Positions 1 to 7,692 are shown, counted from the stretch's first letter. The stretch is DNA of 8,984 bases from Cryomorphaceae bacterium (GCA_014384505.1 JACNFT010000064.1:1-8984), one strand, 5' to 3'. The notes: generated from the letters alone by a model not told the origin. Made by a program: numbers and translations.

Positions 1-16
1 AAAAAAACTCTTTTCA

Positions 17-1396
17 TTAAATCAATTTCTTAATTTCGTTAATCATATTTTCTGCTAAAGCATTTGCTTTATCTTCTCCTTTACTTTCTGAATATATCCT
101 TATGATAGGTTCAGTGTTAGATTTCCTAAGATGCACCCATCCTTCTTTAAAATCAATCTTTAATCCATCAATAATTGTTATTTTTTCGTGCTTAAATTTT
201 TCTTTTAAGGCCGTAAAAATAAAATTTAAATCGATTTCAGGCGTTAATTTCATTTTATTTTTTGAAATAAAATAATTAGGGTAAGAATCCCTCAAGGTCC
301 TAGCTGATATCTTACGTTCGGCTAATTGCGTTAAAAATAAAGCAATTCCTATCAAAGAATCTCTACCATAATGCATCTCAGGGTAAATAACTCCTCCATT
401 TCCTTCTCCTCCAATAACAGCATTAGTTGCTTTCATCTTCTCTACTACATTCACCTCTCCTACTGCTGAAGCCTCATAACTTCCTTTATGTTTATTTGTA
501 ATATCACTTAAAGCTCTAGTTGATGAAAGATTAGAAACTGTATTTCCTGGTGTTTTACTTAACACAAAATCAGCCACTGTCACCAAAGTATATTCTTCTC
601 CAAACATAGATCCATCCTCACAGACTAAAGCTAACCTATCTACATCAGGATCCACAACTATTCCAAAGTCAGCTCTTTCACTGACTACTAACTTTGATAT
701 TTCTGTTAAATTCTCCGGCAAGGGTTCAGGGTTATGGGGGAATTGGCCGTTTGGTTCGCAAAATAATTTAACACACTCCACTCCCATTTTCTTTAGCAAA
801 TTAGGCACCATAAAACCTCCAGTTGAATTTACAGCATCAACTACAACCTTAAATCTTGCTGATTTCACTAAAGCAACATCCACTAAGTCTAATTTCAAAA
901 CTTCTTCAATATGTTTTTCATTAAAACTATCATCAAAAGTATAATTTCCTAAATCATCTACTTCAGTAAATTTAAAATCATCATTTTCAGCTAAGGATAA
1001 AATATTCTCACCATCAGCTGCTGATAAAAATTCTCCCTTAGCATTCAATAATTTCAAAGCATTCCATTGCTTAGGATTATGGCTAGCTGTAAGTATTATT
1101 CCGCCTGCACTTTTATGCAATTGAACAGCAACCTCAATAGTAGGAGTTGTAGAAAGTCCTACATCCAAAACATCAAAACCACAGCCCATTAAAGTTCCTG
1201 AAACAATATTACTTACCATCTCTCCTGAAATACGAGCATCCCGACCAATAATTATAGTATTGGAGCTTCTGTGTTCTTTTCTTATAAAAGCAGCATAAGA
1301 AGCCGTAAAACGCACAATATCCAAAGGTGTGAGCGCATTCCCAACTTCCCCACCAATAGTACCTCTAATTCCTGAAATTGATTTAATTAATGTCAT
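17..1396 (-). CDS. glmM: Phosphoglucosamine mutase (alpha-D-phosphohexomutase family)
   Basis: Cytoplasmic enzyme expected to convert glucosamine-6-phosphate to glucosamine-1-phosphate on the way to UDP-GlcNAc, for peptidoglycan and surface glycans. The 459-residue protein has all four family signatures in order: phosphoserine loop TASHNP (103-108, catalytic Ser105), metal loop DPDVDR (249-254), sugar-binding GGEGNGG (329-335) and phosphate-binding RKSNTEP (424-430). Length is normal for the family (about 445-465). The start MTLIKSISGIRGT is the usual N-terminus, and the ATG lies 22 bases downstream of a promoter-like site. The sugar-binding loop GEGNGG resembles archaeal GlmM and phosphomannomutase relatives more than the GEQSGH of classical bacterial GlmM. 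A phosphomannomutase or phosphoglucomutase activity is therefore possible. The gene is divergent from the ComA-family gene. Only 16 bases remain downstream, so its terminator is not visible. Confidence 0.85.
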   Translation of the reverse strand: MTLIKSISGIRGTIGGEVGNALTPLDIVRFTASYAAFIRKEHRSSNTIIIGRDARISGEMVSNIVSGTLMGCGFDVLDVGLSTTPTIEVAVQLHKSAGGIILTASHNPKQWNALKLLNAKGEFLSAADGENILSLAENDDFKFTEVDDLGNYTFDDSFNEKHIEEVLKLDLVDVALVKSARFKVVVDAVNSTGGFMVPNLLKKMGVECVKLFCEPNGQFPHNPEPLPENLTEISKLVVSERADFGIVVDPDVDRLALVCEDGSMFGEEYTLVTVADFVLSKTPGNTVSNLSSTRALSDITNKHKGSYEASAVGEVNVVEKMKATNAVIGGEGNGGVIYPEMHYGRDSLIGIALFLTQLAERKISARTLRDSYPNYFISKNKMKLTPEIDLNFIFTALKEKFKHEKITIIDGLKIDFKEGWVHLRKSNTEPIIRIYSESKGEDKANALAENMINEIKKLI

Positions 1397-1418
1397 AATC
1401 TATTCTATATTTTTTATA

Positions 1419-1426
1419 CAAAACTA
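1419..1426 (-). promoter_or_regulatory. Candidate promoter -7 element of glmM
   Basis: The minus strand reads TAGTTTTG, an exact match to the Bacteroidota -7 consensus TAnnTTTG. It lies 22 bases upstream of the glmM ATG, so the leader would be only about 15 bases. No TTG (-33) element is found at the usual spacing, so the call rests on the -7 element and its position. Confidence 0.45.
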
Positions 1427-1446
1427 AAACAATAATCTTATATTTC

Positions 1447-1454
1447 TATCTTTG
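1447..1454 (+). promoter_or_regulatory. Candidate promoter -7 element of the comA-like operon
   Basis: TATCTTTG, followed by CA, exactly matches the TAnnTTTG element typical of Bacteroidota sigma-A promoters. The ATG of the ComA-family gene is 23 bases further on, which gives a short A/T-rich leader without a Shine-Dalgarno sequence, as is usual in the phylum. No TTG is seen at the normal -33 position. The element overlaps the palindrome TTTGCAAA (1451-1458). Confidence 0.6.
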
Positions 1455-1477
1455 CAAAAATTAATAACCAATATAAT

Positions 1478-2239
1478 ATGAACTTCTTTTTAACAGACAT
1501 TCCTGAAAGAACAAAAAAGCCCAGAGAAAATGGATTAACTATGATGATGGATAAAGGATTGAGCATCAATGATACTAAGAATTTTATTGAAATGTGTGGA
1601 CCCCATACTGATATCATTAAGTTAGGTTTTGGAACTTCAGCTATATCTCCCAATATTGAAACAAAAATAAAACTTTACCAAGATGCAGGTTTAATGGTAT
1701 ATCTGGGAGGAACTTTATTTGAAGCTTTTATTATTAGAGGAATGCTAGAAGAATATATAGCATTACTCAAAAAATGGAATATAACCATGTGTGAAGTTTC
1801 TGATGGTAGTATTGATATATCTCATGAAGAAAAATGTAAATATATTACTGATCTAGCTAAAGAGTTTACTGTAGTTTCTGAAGTAGGTTCGAAAGATGAA
1901 AATGTATTAATTGCTCCTTATAAATGGATAGAGCTTATGCAAAAAGAATTAGAAGCTGGAGCATGGAAAGTTATTGCTGAAGCTAGAGAAGGGGGAAATG
2001 TTGGTATTTTTAACAAAACAGGTGATGTGCGTTCAGATTTAATTGATGAAATTTTAACAAAAATAGCTAGTGAAGATATTCTTTGGGAAGCGCCTAAAAA
2101 ACCACAACAAGTTTGGTTTGTAAAACTTTTAGGAGCTAATGTAAATTTAGGAAATATAGCTTGGGATGAGATAATTCCTTTAGAAACACTAAGGATAGGT
2201 TTAAGAGGAGATACTTTTAATACCTTTCTAAAAAATTAA
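1478..2239 (+). CDS. comA: ComA-family phosphosulfolactate synthase-like protein
   Basis: Member of the ComA family (TIM-barrel). In methanogens this enzyme adds sulfite to phosphoenolpyruvate to give phosphosulfolactate, the first step of coenzyme M synthesis. Relatives include Bacillus YitD and the plant heat-stress protein HSA32. The 253 residues match the family length (about 250). Family-like blocks visible are KPRENGLTMMMDKG (14-27), IKLGFGTS (47-54), GGTLFE (77-82), CEVSDGSI (105-112), SEVGSK (134-139), IAEAREGGNVGIF (166-178) and GANVNLGNI (219-227). The ATG follows a promoter-like element by 23 bases, and the first residues MNFFLTDIPERT fit the family. It leads an apparent operon with the DUF368 gene (3-base gap) and aroE. 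No ComB, ComC or other coenzyme M gene is in the window, so the end product here is unknown; sulfolactate or another sulfonate is only a guess. The name should not be confused with competence ComA. Confidence 0.8.
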   Translation: MNFFLTDIPERTKKPRENGLTMMMDKGLSINDTKNFIEMCGPHTDIIKLGFGTSAISPNIETKIKLYQDAGLMVYLGGTLFEAFIIRGMLEEYIALLKKWNITMCEVSDGSIDISHEEKCKYITDLAKEFTVVSEVGSKDENVLIAPYKWIELMQKELEAGAWKVIAEAREGGNVGIFNKTGDVRSDLIDEILTKIASEDILWEAPKKPQQVWFVKLLGANVNLGNIAWDEIIPLETLRIGLRGDTFNTFLKN

Positions 2240-2242
2240 AAA

Positions 2243-3145
2243 ATGAAGCACTATTTTATACTTTTTATAAAAGGAATGAGCATGGGGATTGCCAATGTAA
2301 TTCCCGGTGTTTCTGGCGGAACAATTGCACTAATAACGGGTATATATGAAGATTTAATAAATTCACTTAAATCATTTGACACCAAATCATTAAAACTAAT
2401 CACCTCAATTGATATTATAGGATTTATAAAATACACCAACTTATATTTTTTACTAGCAGTTTTTGGAGGAAGTATTGTCAGTGTATTCAGTATTGCCAGC
2501 TTATTTAAATATTTATTTATTCACTACCCAATTCTTATTTGGGCATTCTTTTTCGGACTTATTATTGCCTCTATCTATTTTGTAGGGAAACGAATTTCAA
2601 AGTGGAATAGCACTACTATCTTCAGTTTGGCAATAGGAACTTTAGTAGCCATATCTCTTAGTTTTATGACACCCGCTAGTGAAAATGATAATCTGTTTTT
2701 TGTATTTATCTGTGGTATTATAGGTATAAGTGGAATGATGCTTCCAGGATTATCTGGCTCTTTTATATTGATATTAATGGGCAATTACGAATTGCTTATG
2801 GTGACAGCCATAACAGAACTTAATATTATTTTACTGAGTGTTTTCTTTCTAGGATCAGCATTTGGACTTATGAGTTTTTCTCATATACTTTCCTGGGTAT
2901 TTAAGCATTATAAAAACCAAACTCTCGCCCTACTTACAGGCTTTATACTAGGATCATTAAGTATCATTTGGCCATGGAAAGAGGTTGCAGAAAGCATCAG
3001 TATAAAAGGAAAAGAAAAAATCATTGCATACAATTGGTACTTTCCAAATGAACTAAATACTGAAACTATACTAGCCATCCTTCTTATATTGGTGGGAATA
3101 CTTAGTGTATATGCACTAGAGAATTTTGCTATAGATAAAAAATAG
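2243..3145 (+). CDS. DUF368 polytopic membrane protein, putative polyprenyl-phosphate transporter
   Basis: Inner-membrane protein of 300 residues in the DUF368 family. Members in Staphylococcus (PopT) and Vibrio are reported to return undecaprenyl phosphate across the membrane for reuse in peptidoglycan and glycan synthesis; this role is transferred by family only. The sequence shows two related glycine/proline motifs, IPGVSGGT (20-27) and LPGLSGS (167-173), each inside a hydrophobic stretch and each followed by a similar G-x-YE-L-segment. This indicates an internal duplication with two re-entrant-type halves. Other hydrophobic segments lie near residues 68-92, 95-115, 125-142, 192-216, 226-243 and 273-292. 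Its ATG comes 3 bases after the ComA-family stop, and its TAG abuts the aroE ATG, so it sits in the middle of an operon. The length is near normal for the family. Confidence 0.85.
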   Translation: MKHYFILFIKGMSMGIANVIPGVSGGTIALITGIYEDLINSLKSFDTKSLKLITSIDIIGFIKYTNLYFLLAVFGGSIVSVFSIASLFKYLFIHYPILIWAFFFGLIIASIYFVGKRISKWNSTTIFSLAIGTLVAISLSFMTPASENDNLFFVFICGIIGISGMMLPGLSGSFILILMGNYELLMVTAITELNIILLSVFFLGSAFGLMSFSHILSWVFKHYKNQTLALLTGFILGSLSIIWPWKEVAESISIKGKEKIIAYNWYFPNELNTETILAILLILVGILSVYALENFAIDKK

Positions 3146-3862
3146 ATGCGCACTTTCGGATTAATAGGTAAAACCCTATCACACTCATTTTCAGAAGGAT
3201 ATTTCAATGAGAAATTCCATAAGGAAGATATTAATGATGCTGAATACAAAAATTTTGAATTAAACAATATATCAGAATTTACAGCTTTAATCAGTAAAAT
3301 AAAGCACTCAGGACTAAATGTAACCACACCCTACAAGGAAAGTATAATTCCTTTTTTAGATGAACTAACGCCACATGCAAAAGCTATAGGAGCAGTAAAC
3401 ACTATACAATTTAAAGGCAATAAATTAATAGGACATAACACCGATACAATCGGTTTTTCACAAAGTATATATCCTTTACTAAATGAAAGAAACAAAGCCT
3501 TAGTTTTAGGTAATGGTGGAGCTTCAAAGGCTATACAATACGCACTAAAAACACTAAATATTGAATATAAAATAGTCAGCAGGAAATCCTCATTTGATTA
3601 TTCAGATATAAGTAGTAGATCGATTGGTTATTATGATATTATAATAAACACAACGCCTTTAGGTACCTATCCTGAAATAGCTGATTTCCCACAGATACCT
3701 TACAAGGAGTTAGATGAAAATCATTTACTCTTTGATGTGATTTATAATCCAACAGAAAGCGCATTTCTACGCTTTGGGAAAACAAGAAATTGCAGCATTA
3801 AAAACGGATTAGAAATGCTAGAAATTCAAGCTGAATCATCTTGGAACATTTGGAATAGTTAA
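3146..3862 (+). CDS. aroE: Shikimate dehydrogenase (NADP+)
   Basis: Reduces 3-dehydroshikimate to shikimate with NADPH, the fourth step of the common aromatic pathway, in the cytoplasm. The 238-residue protein is shorter than E. coli AroE (272) but typical of compact Bacteroidota forms. Visible motifs are the shikimate-binding serines in LSHSFS (11-16), NVTTPYK (58-64, catalytic Lys64), GAVNT (82-86), HNTDTIGF (97-104, catalytic Asp100), the NADP loop GNGGASKA (122-129) with VSRK (144-147) for the 2'-phosphate, NTTPLG (168-173), DVIYNPTES (197-205) and GLEMLEIQA (221-229). The ATG directly follows the TAG of the DUF368 gene, so translation is probably coupled. A promoter for the next gene lies just beyond its stop. 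Confidence 0.95.
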   Translation: MRTFGLIGKTLSHSFSEGYFNEKFHKEDINDAEYKNFELNNISEFTALISKIKHSGLNVTTPYKESIIPFLDELTPHAKAIGAVNTIQFKGNKLIGHNTDTIGFSQSIYPLLNERNKALVLGNGGASKAIQYALKTLNIEYKIVSRKSSFDYSDISSRSIGYYDIIINTTPLGTYPEIADFPQIPYKELDENHLLFDVIYNPTESAFLRFGKTRNCSIKNGLEMLEIQAESSWNIWNS

Positions 3863-3877
3863 GTTGTTAAATATTAG

Positions 3878-3885
3878 TAAATTTG
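3878..3885 (+). promoter_or_regulatory. Candidate promoter -7 element of the DUF349-uvrB unit
   Basis: TAAATTTG followed by CA is an exact TAnnTTTG match in the 41-base gap between aroE and the DUF349 gene. A start point about 7 bases downstream would leave a leader of about 12 bases before the ATG at 3904. TTG triplets at 3864 and 3850 sit at poor spacings (11 and 25 bases), so no good -33 box is claimed. The site overlaps an in-frame TTG at 3883, which argues against using that TTG as the start codon. Confidence 0.55.
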
Positions 3886-3903
3886 CAATCAAATATAAGA
3901 AAC

Positions 3904-5694
3904 ATGAACGAAAAGAAAGAAAAAGAAATTATTGAAGAAGTAGCTATAACTACATCTTCTCAGGATTCAACAGCCAATAATACTGATTTAGAGATTGAAC
4001 AAGTAATCGAAAAAATTGATTTACTTTCTCAGAATGATAACCCCTACTTAGTTTCAAAAGAGATAGAAGAATTAAAATCTATTTTTTACAATAAACTTAA
4101 AGAAAAGACAAAAACTCAAGAAATAATTCTTGAAGACATACCTAATAAAGTTCAAGATGAGTCTTCTGAAGAAGAAAGTAAAGAAAATACGTTACATCCT
4201 CTAGAAATTAATTTCAAAACATCCTACAGTAAATTTAAAAAAGTAAAATTTGAATATCGTAAGAAAAGAGATATACAGGAACAAGATAACCTTAAAACTA
4301 AACAGCAAATAATTGCTGACATTGACAAACTAACTCAAGAAGATGAGTCTATAAAAAAGACTTTTGAGCATTTTAGGATCCTTCAGGAACAATGGAAAAT
4401 CACAGGGCATGTTCCTCAAACTGAAAATAATAACCTTTGGCAATCCTATCACCATCATGTTGAATTATTTTACGACTACATAAAACTAAATAATGATTTA
4501 AGAGATTTAGATTTTATCAGAAACCTAGAAGAAAAAACAGCTATATACGAAAAAGCTGAAGCATTACTAAATGAAAAGTCATTTAACAAAATGCACAATA
4601 CCCTACAAGAACTTCACGAACACTGGAAAAATGTTGGTCCTGTAAAAAGAGAACTCCGAGAAGAACTTTGGGAACGCTTTCAAAACATAAGCAAAACACT
4701 AAACAAAAAACGTAATGACTACTTCTTAAAAGAGAAGGAAAAAGTTCAGAAAAAGATTATTAAGAAAGAAGAAATCTGTAAGAAAATTGATTCTTTAACT
4801 TCAGAAGAAATAACTTCACATAAAAAATGGGAAAAGACCACTAAACAATGCTCTGAACTTGAAAAGGAATGGAAAGATATTGGTCGATTAAACAAAACTG
4901 AAAACAGCATTGCATGGAAAAGTTTAAGAACAGTCTTAAATAACTTTTATGATAAAAAGAATACTTATTATAAACAGAAGAAGGAAGATGGAAAAAGTAT
5001 CTTAAAAATAAAAATTATCATCTGTGAAAAATCAGAAGAGTTACAAAACAGCACGGATTGGCAGGGAACAGGAAACCAATTAATAACACTACAAAACGAT
5101 TGGAAGAATGCCGGGTTTTCATCTGCCGATCAGTCCAATAAAATATGGAAGCGATTTAAAGCCGCTTGTGACACTTTCTTTAATGCTAGGAAAGCACATT
5201 ACAAAGCCATGGATAAAGAGAAAGAAGGAGCTTTAAAAGAGAAAAAAGAACTTCTTCTCACTCTTAAAGAATTTAAAGCCTCTTCAAATTCAAAAGATGA
5301 TATTAAACAGCTTAAGGAATTTTCTAACCAATGGAAAAAGATAGGTTATATTCCTAGAGATAAAATGAAAATAAATGATGAGTTTTTTGATTTAGTTAAT
5401 GTAAAATTTGAAGAACTAGGTCTAAGTAAAAAAGTATTAGCAGAAGAACAATATAAAAACAAAGTTAGCTCGATAAAAGGAAATGATAAAGCCATTAGTA
5501 GCGAGAAACAGTTTTTAAGATTAAAAATAGATAGCCTTAAAAAGGAAATTTCTCAATACGAAAATAATATATCATTCTTTGGTAAAAATAAAGGCACTGA
5601 ACCTCTTAGAAAGCAAGTTGAAGAACAAATCGCAAAAGCAAATACTGAAATTAAAGCTCTAAAACAAAAACTTCAAATCCTTAATAAAGGATAA
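3904..5694 (+). CDS. DUF349 repeat protein, coiled-coil rich
   Basis: Function unknown. The 596-residue protein is very rich in Lys, Glu and Asn and looks cytoplasmic, with no signal peptide or membrane segment. After an acidic N-terminus (about 1-95) and a helical region come five tandem DUF349 units, each with a core like L-x-x-x-W-K-x-x-G. Their core Trp residues are 164, 241, 323, 400 and 477 (spacing 77, 82, 77, 77). Units 1-4 carry a second Trp about 15 residues later (179, 256, 338, 415); unit 5 lacks it (NDEFF). A C-terminal segment near 535-593, with YENN-x-SFF at 552-559, looks helical and coiled-coil-like and resembles the ends of Bacteroidota relatives. The ATG at 3904 is preferred to an in-frame TTG at 3883, which lies inside the promoter. 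Its stop abuts the uvrB ATG. An RNA- or nucleic-acid-related role would be guesswork. Confidence 0.85.
   Translation: MNEKKEKEIIEEVAITTSSQDSTANNTDLEIEQVIEKIDLLSQNDNPYLVSKEIEELKSIFYNKLKEKTKTQEIILEDIPNKVQDESSEEESKENTLHPLEINFKTSYSKFKKVKFEYRKKRDIQEQDNLKTKQQIIADIDKLTQEDESIKKTFEHFRILQEQWKITGHVPQTENNNLWQSYHHHVELFYDYIKLNNDLRDLDFIRNLEEKTAIYEKAEALLNEKSFNKMHNTLQELHEHWKNVGPVKRELREELWERFQNISKTLNKKRNDYFLKEKEKVQKKIIKKEEICKKIDSLTSEEITSHKKWEKTTKQCSELEKEWKDIGRLNKTENSIAWKSLRTVLNNFYDKKNTYYKQKKEDGKSILKIKIIICEKSEELQNSTDWQGTGNQLITLQNDWKNAGFSSADQSNKIWKRFKAACDTFFNARKAHYKAMDKEKEGALKEKKELLLTLKEFKASSNSKDDIKQLKEFSNQWKKIGYIPRDKMKINDEFFDLVNVKFEELGLSKKVLAEEQYKNKVSSIKGNDKAISSEKQFLRLKIDSLKKEISQYENNISFFGKNKGTEPLRKQVEEQIAKANTEIKALKQKLQILNKG
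4360..5440 (+). repeat. Five tandem DUF349 coding repeats
   Basis: The conserved TGG codon of each repeat core lies at 4393, 4624, 4870, 5101 and 5332, giving periods of 231, 246, 231 and 231 bases. The similarity is at protein level (W-K-x-x-G cores such as EQWKITG, EHWKNVG, KEWKDIG, NDWKNAG, NQWKKIG). The DNA copies are clearly diverged, so this is an old duplication and not a recent expansion. Outer limits are approximate. Confidence 0.75.
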
Positions 5695-7692
5695 ATGCAC
5701 TTTAAACTTGAATCAGAATTTTCTCCTACTGGCGATCAACCATCAGCAATAAAACAATTAGTTGATGGATTAAATGATGGGGAGGATTTTCAGACTTTGT
5801 TAGGAGTAACAGGTTCAGGAAAAACATTTACGATTGCAAATGTGATTAAAGAAGTTAATCGCCCCACCCTTGTATTAAGTCATAATAAAACACTTGCTGC
5901 ACAACTCTTTAGTGAATTCAAGCAATTCTTTCCTGATAATGCAGTGGAATATTTTGTATCCTATTACGACTACTACCAACCAGAAGCCTATATTCCTAGT
6001 TCAGGAACTTATATTGAAAAAGATTTATCCATAAATGAAGAAATTGAAAAATACAGACTGAACACAACTTCTTCGCTACTTTCTGGAAGAAAAGATGTGA
6101 TTGTAGTTGCCTCTGTAAGTTGTATTTACGGAATTGGAAATCCTGAAGATTTTCATAATGGAATAATTGATATTGCTGAAGGAGATATTATTAGTCGAGA
6201 TCAGTTTTTACAAAAACTTGTACTTGCTCTTTATAGCCGTACAACTGCTGAATTTACTAGAGGTAATTTCAGAGTAAAAGGAGATACAGTTGATGTATTT
6301 TTAGCACATAATGATATTGCTTATCGTTTTCATTTTTTTGGAAATGAAATTGAAGAAATTGAAAGCTTTAATCCAGAAAATGGGAAAATAATTGATTCCC
6401 TAGAAGAAGTTAGGGTTTATCCTGCCAGCATCTTTGTTGCCTCAAAAGACAAAATACAAGGTGCCATCTCACATATACAAGATGACTTAAGAAAACAAGT
6501 TGATTATCTTCAAGAAATAGGACTTTCTACTGAAGCAAAACGATTAGATGAACGCACCAACTTTGATCTGGAAATGATAAAGGAACTAGGCTATTGTTCA
6601 GGAATTGAAAACTATTCTAGGTATTTTGATGGAAGAAATGAAGGCAGCCGACCTTTCTGTTTATTAGATTATTTTCCAACTGATTTTATTACTGTGATTG
6701 ATGAAAGCCATGTAACCCTACCACAAATACGTGCTATGTATGGCGGAGATAAAGCAAGAAAAATTAACCTAGTAGAACACGGATTTCGTTTACCTGCTGC
6801 AATGGACAACAGGCCACTCAAGTTTGAAGAATTTGAAATGATAAGCAATCAAACTATTTACGTTAGTGCTACTCCTGCTGATTATGAGCTAGAAAAATCT
6901 GAAGGTATAATTGCAGAACAAATTATTCGCCCAACAGGATTGCTTGAACCTATAATTGAAGTGCGTCCTTCTGGAAATCAAATTGATGATTTACTAGAAG
7001 AGATTAGAATACGAATTGAGAAAAGAGAACGAGTACTAGTTACTACCCTGACCAAAAGAATGGCTGAGGAATTTAGCAAATACCTAACAAAATTTAGCAT
7101 TAAATGTCGCTATATCCATTCTGATGTTGACACTTTAGAAAGAGTAGAAATATTAAATGGATTAAAGGAAGGAGAATTTGATGTGTTAATTGGAGTAAAC
7201 CTATTAAGAGAAGGATTGGATTTACCTCAAGTAAGTTTAGTTGCTATTATGGATGCTGATAAAGAAGGATTTTTAAGATCAGAAAGAGCTTTAACCCAAA
7301 CTGCTGGTAGGGCTTCTCGAAATATTAACGGACTTGTAATTATGTATGCAGATAAAATTACAAACTCAATGAAAAGAACTATTGATGGAACCAATAGAAA
7401 AAGAGAAAAACAACAGGCATACAATAAAAAGAATGGATTAACACCTCAACCCCTAATTCAGAAAAAAGGAAATTCATTAACTGATAGTTTAAATCCTTAC
7501 AAAATTACCGGACCAAGCACCAATAAAAATATACCAAATATTGAAAATGCTAATAGCGATCAGTTAAAAAAAATGATTAGTCATACAAAAAGAGAAATGG
7601 AACGTATGGCGAAAAACCTAAATTTTATGGAAGCTACTCGTTTACGAGATGAATTGCAAGAACTAGAAGAAAAGCTTAAAAATAAGGCATAA
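5695..7692 (+). CDS. uvrB: UvrABC excinuclease subunit B
   Basis: DNA-damage verification helicase of nucleotide excision repair. It is loaded by UvrA, opens the duplex at the lesion and recruits UvrC. The 665 residues are full length for the family (about 660-675). Seen in order: Walker A GVTGSGKT (37-44), the Tyr-rich beta-hairpin YYDYYQPEAY (90-99) that inserts beside the lesion, Walker B IDESH (335-339), VSATPADYE (390-398), HSDVDTLER (475-483), LREGLDLPQV (504-513), the arginine-finger motif QTAGRASRN (535-543) and a C-terminal UVR domain (about 622-657) for UvrC contact. The ATG immediately follows the TAA of the DUF349 gene. AAAGGA at 5686-5691 is a weak, closely spaced Shine-Dalgarno-like match, so coupling to the upstream gene is likely. 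No SOS box was recognised. Transcription ends at the hairpin just downstream. Confidence 0.98.
   Translation: MHFKLESEFSPTGDQPSAIKQLVDGLNDGEDFQTLLGVTGSGKTFTIANVIKEVNRPTLVLSHNKTLAAQLFSEFKQFFPDNAVEYFVSYYDYYQPEAYIPSSGTYIEKDLSINEEIEKYRLNTTSSLLSGRKDVIVVASVSCIYGIGNPEDFHNGIIDIAEGDIISRDQFLQKLVLALYSRTTAEFTRGNFRVKGDTVDVFLAHNDIAYRFHFFGNEIEEIESFNPENGKIIDSLEEVRVYPASIFVASKDKIQGAISHIQDDLRKQVDYLQEIGLSTEAKRLDERTNFDLEMIKELGYCSGIENYSRYFDGRNEGSRPFCLLDYFPTDFITVIDESHVTLPQIRAMYGGDKARKINLVEHGFRLPAAMDNRPLKFEEFEMISNQTIYVSATPADYELEKSEGIIAEQIIRPTGLLEPIIEVRPSGNQIDDLLEEIRIRIEKRERVLVTTLTKRMAEEFSKYLTKFSIKCRYIHSDVDTLERVEILNGLKEGEFDVLIGVNLLREGLDLPQVSLVAIMDADKEGFLRSERALTQTAGRASRNINGLVIMYADKITNSMKRTIDGTNRKREKQQAYNKKNGLTPQPLIQKKGNSLTDSLNPYKITGPSTNKNIPNIENANSDQLKKMISHTKREMERMAKNLNFMEATRLRDELQELEEKLKNKA

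Noticed and set aside
1..16. A-rich left edge considered as a glmM terminator (T run on the minus strand)
   Set aside because: No stem can be built from the few bases present; the region is cut by the window edge.
1438..1653. 71-residue minus-strand frame overlapping the start of the ComA-family gene
   Set aside because: It is antisense to conserved ComA-family blocks and spans the divergent promoter region.
2251..2784. Two short minus-strand frames (62 and 69 residues) inside the DUF368 gene
   Set aside because: Both are antisense to a membrane protein with clear family motifs; neither has independent support.
2908..3327. 139-residue open frame on the minus strand across the DUF368-aroE junction
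   Set aside because: It lies antisense to two well-supported genes, has no recognisable motif and has no promoter-like site; a shadow frame.
7227..7424. 65-residue minus-strand frame inside uvrB
   Set aside because: It overlaps the conserved helicase motif region of uvrB in antisense and has no features of its own.
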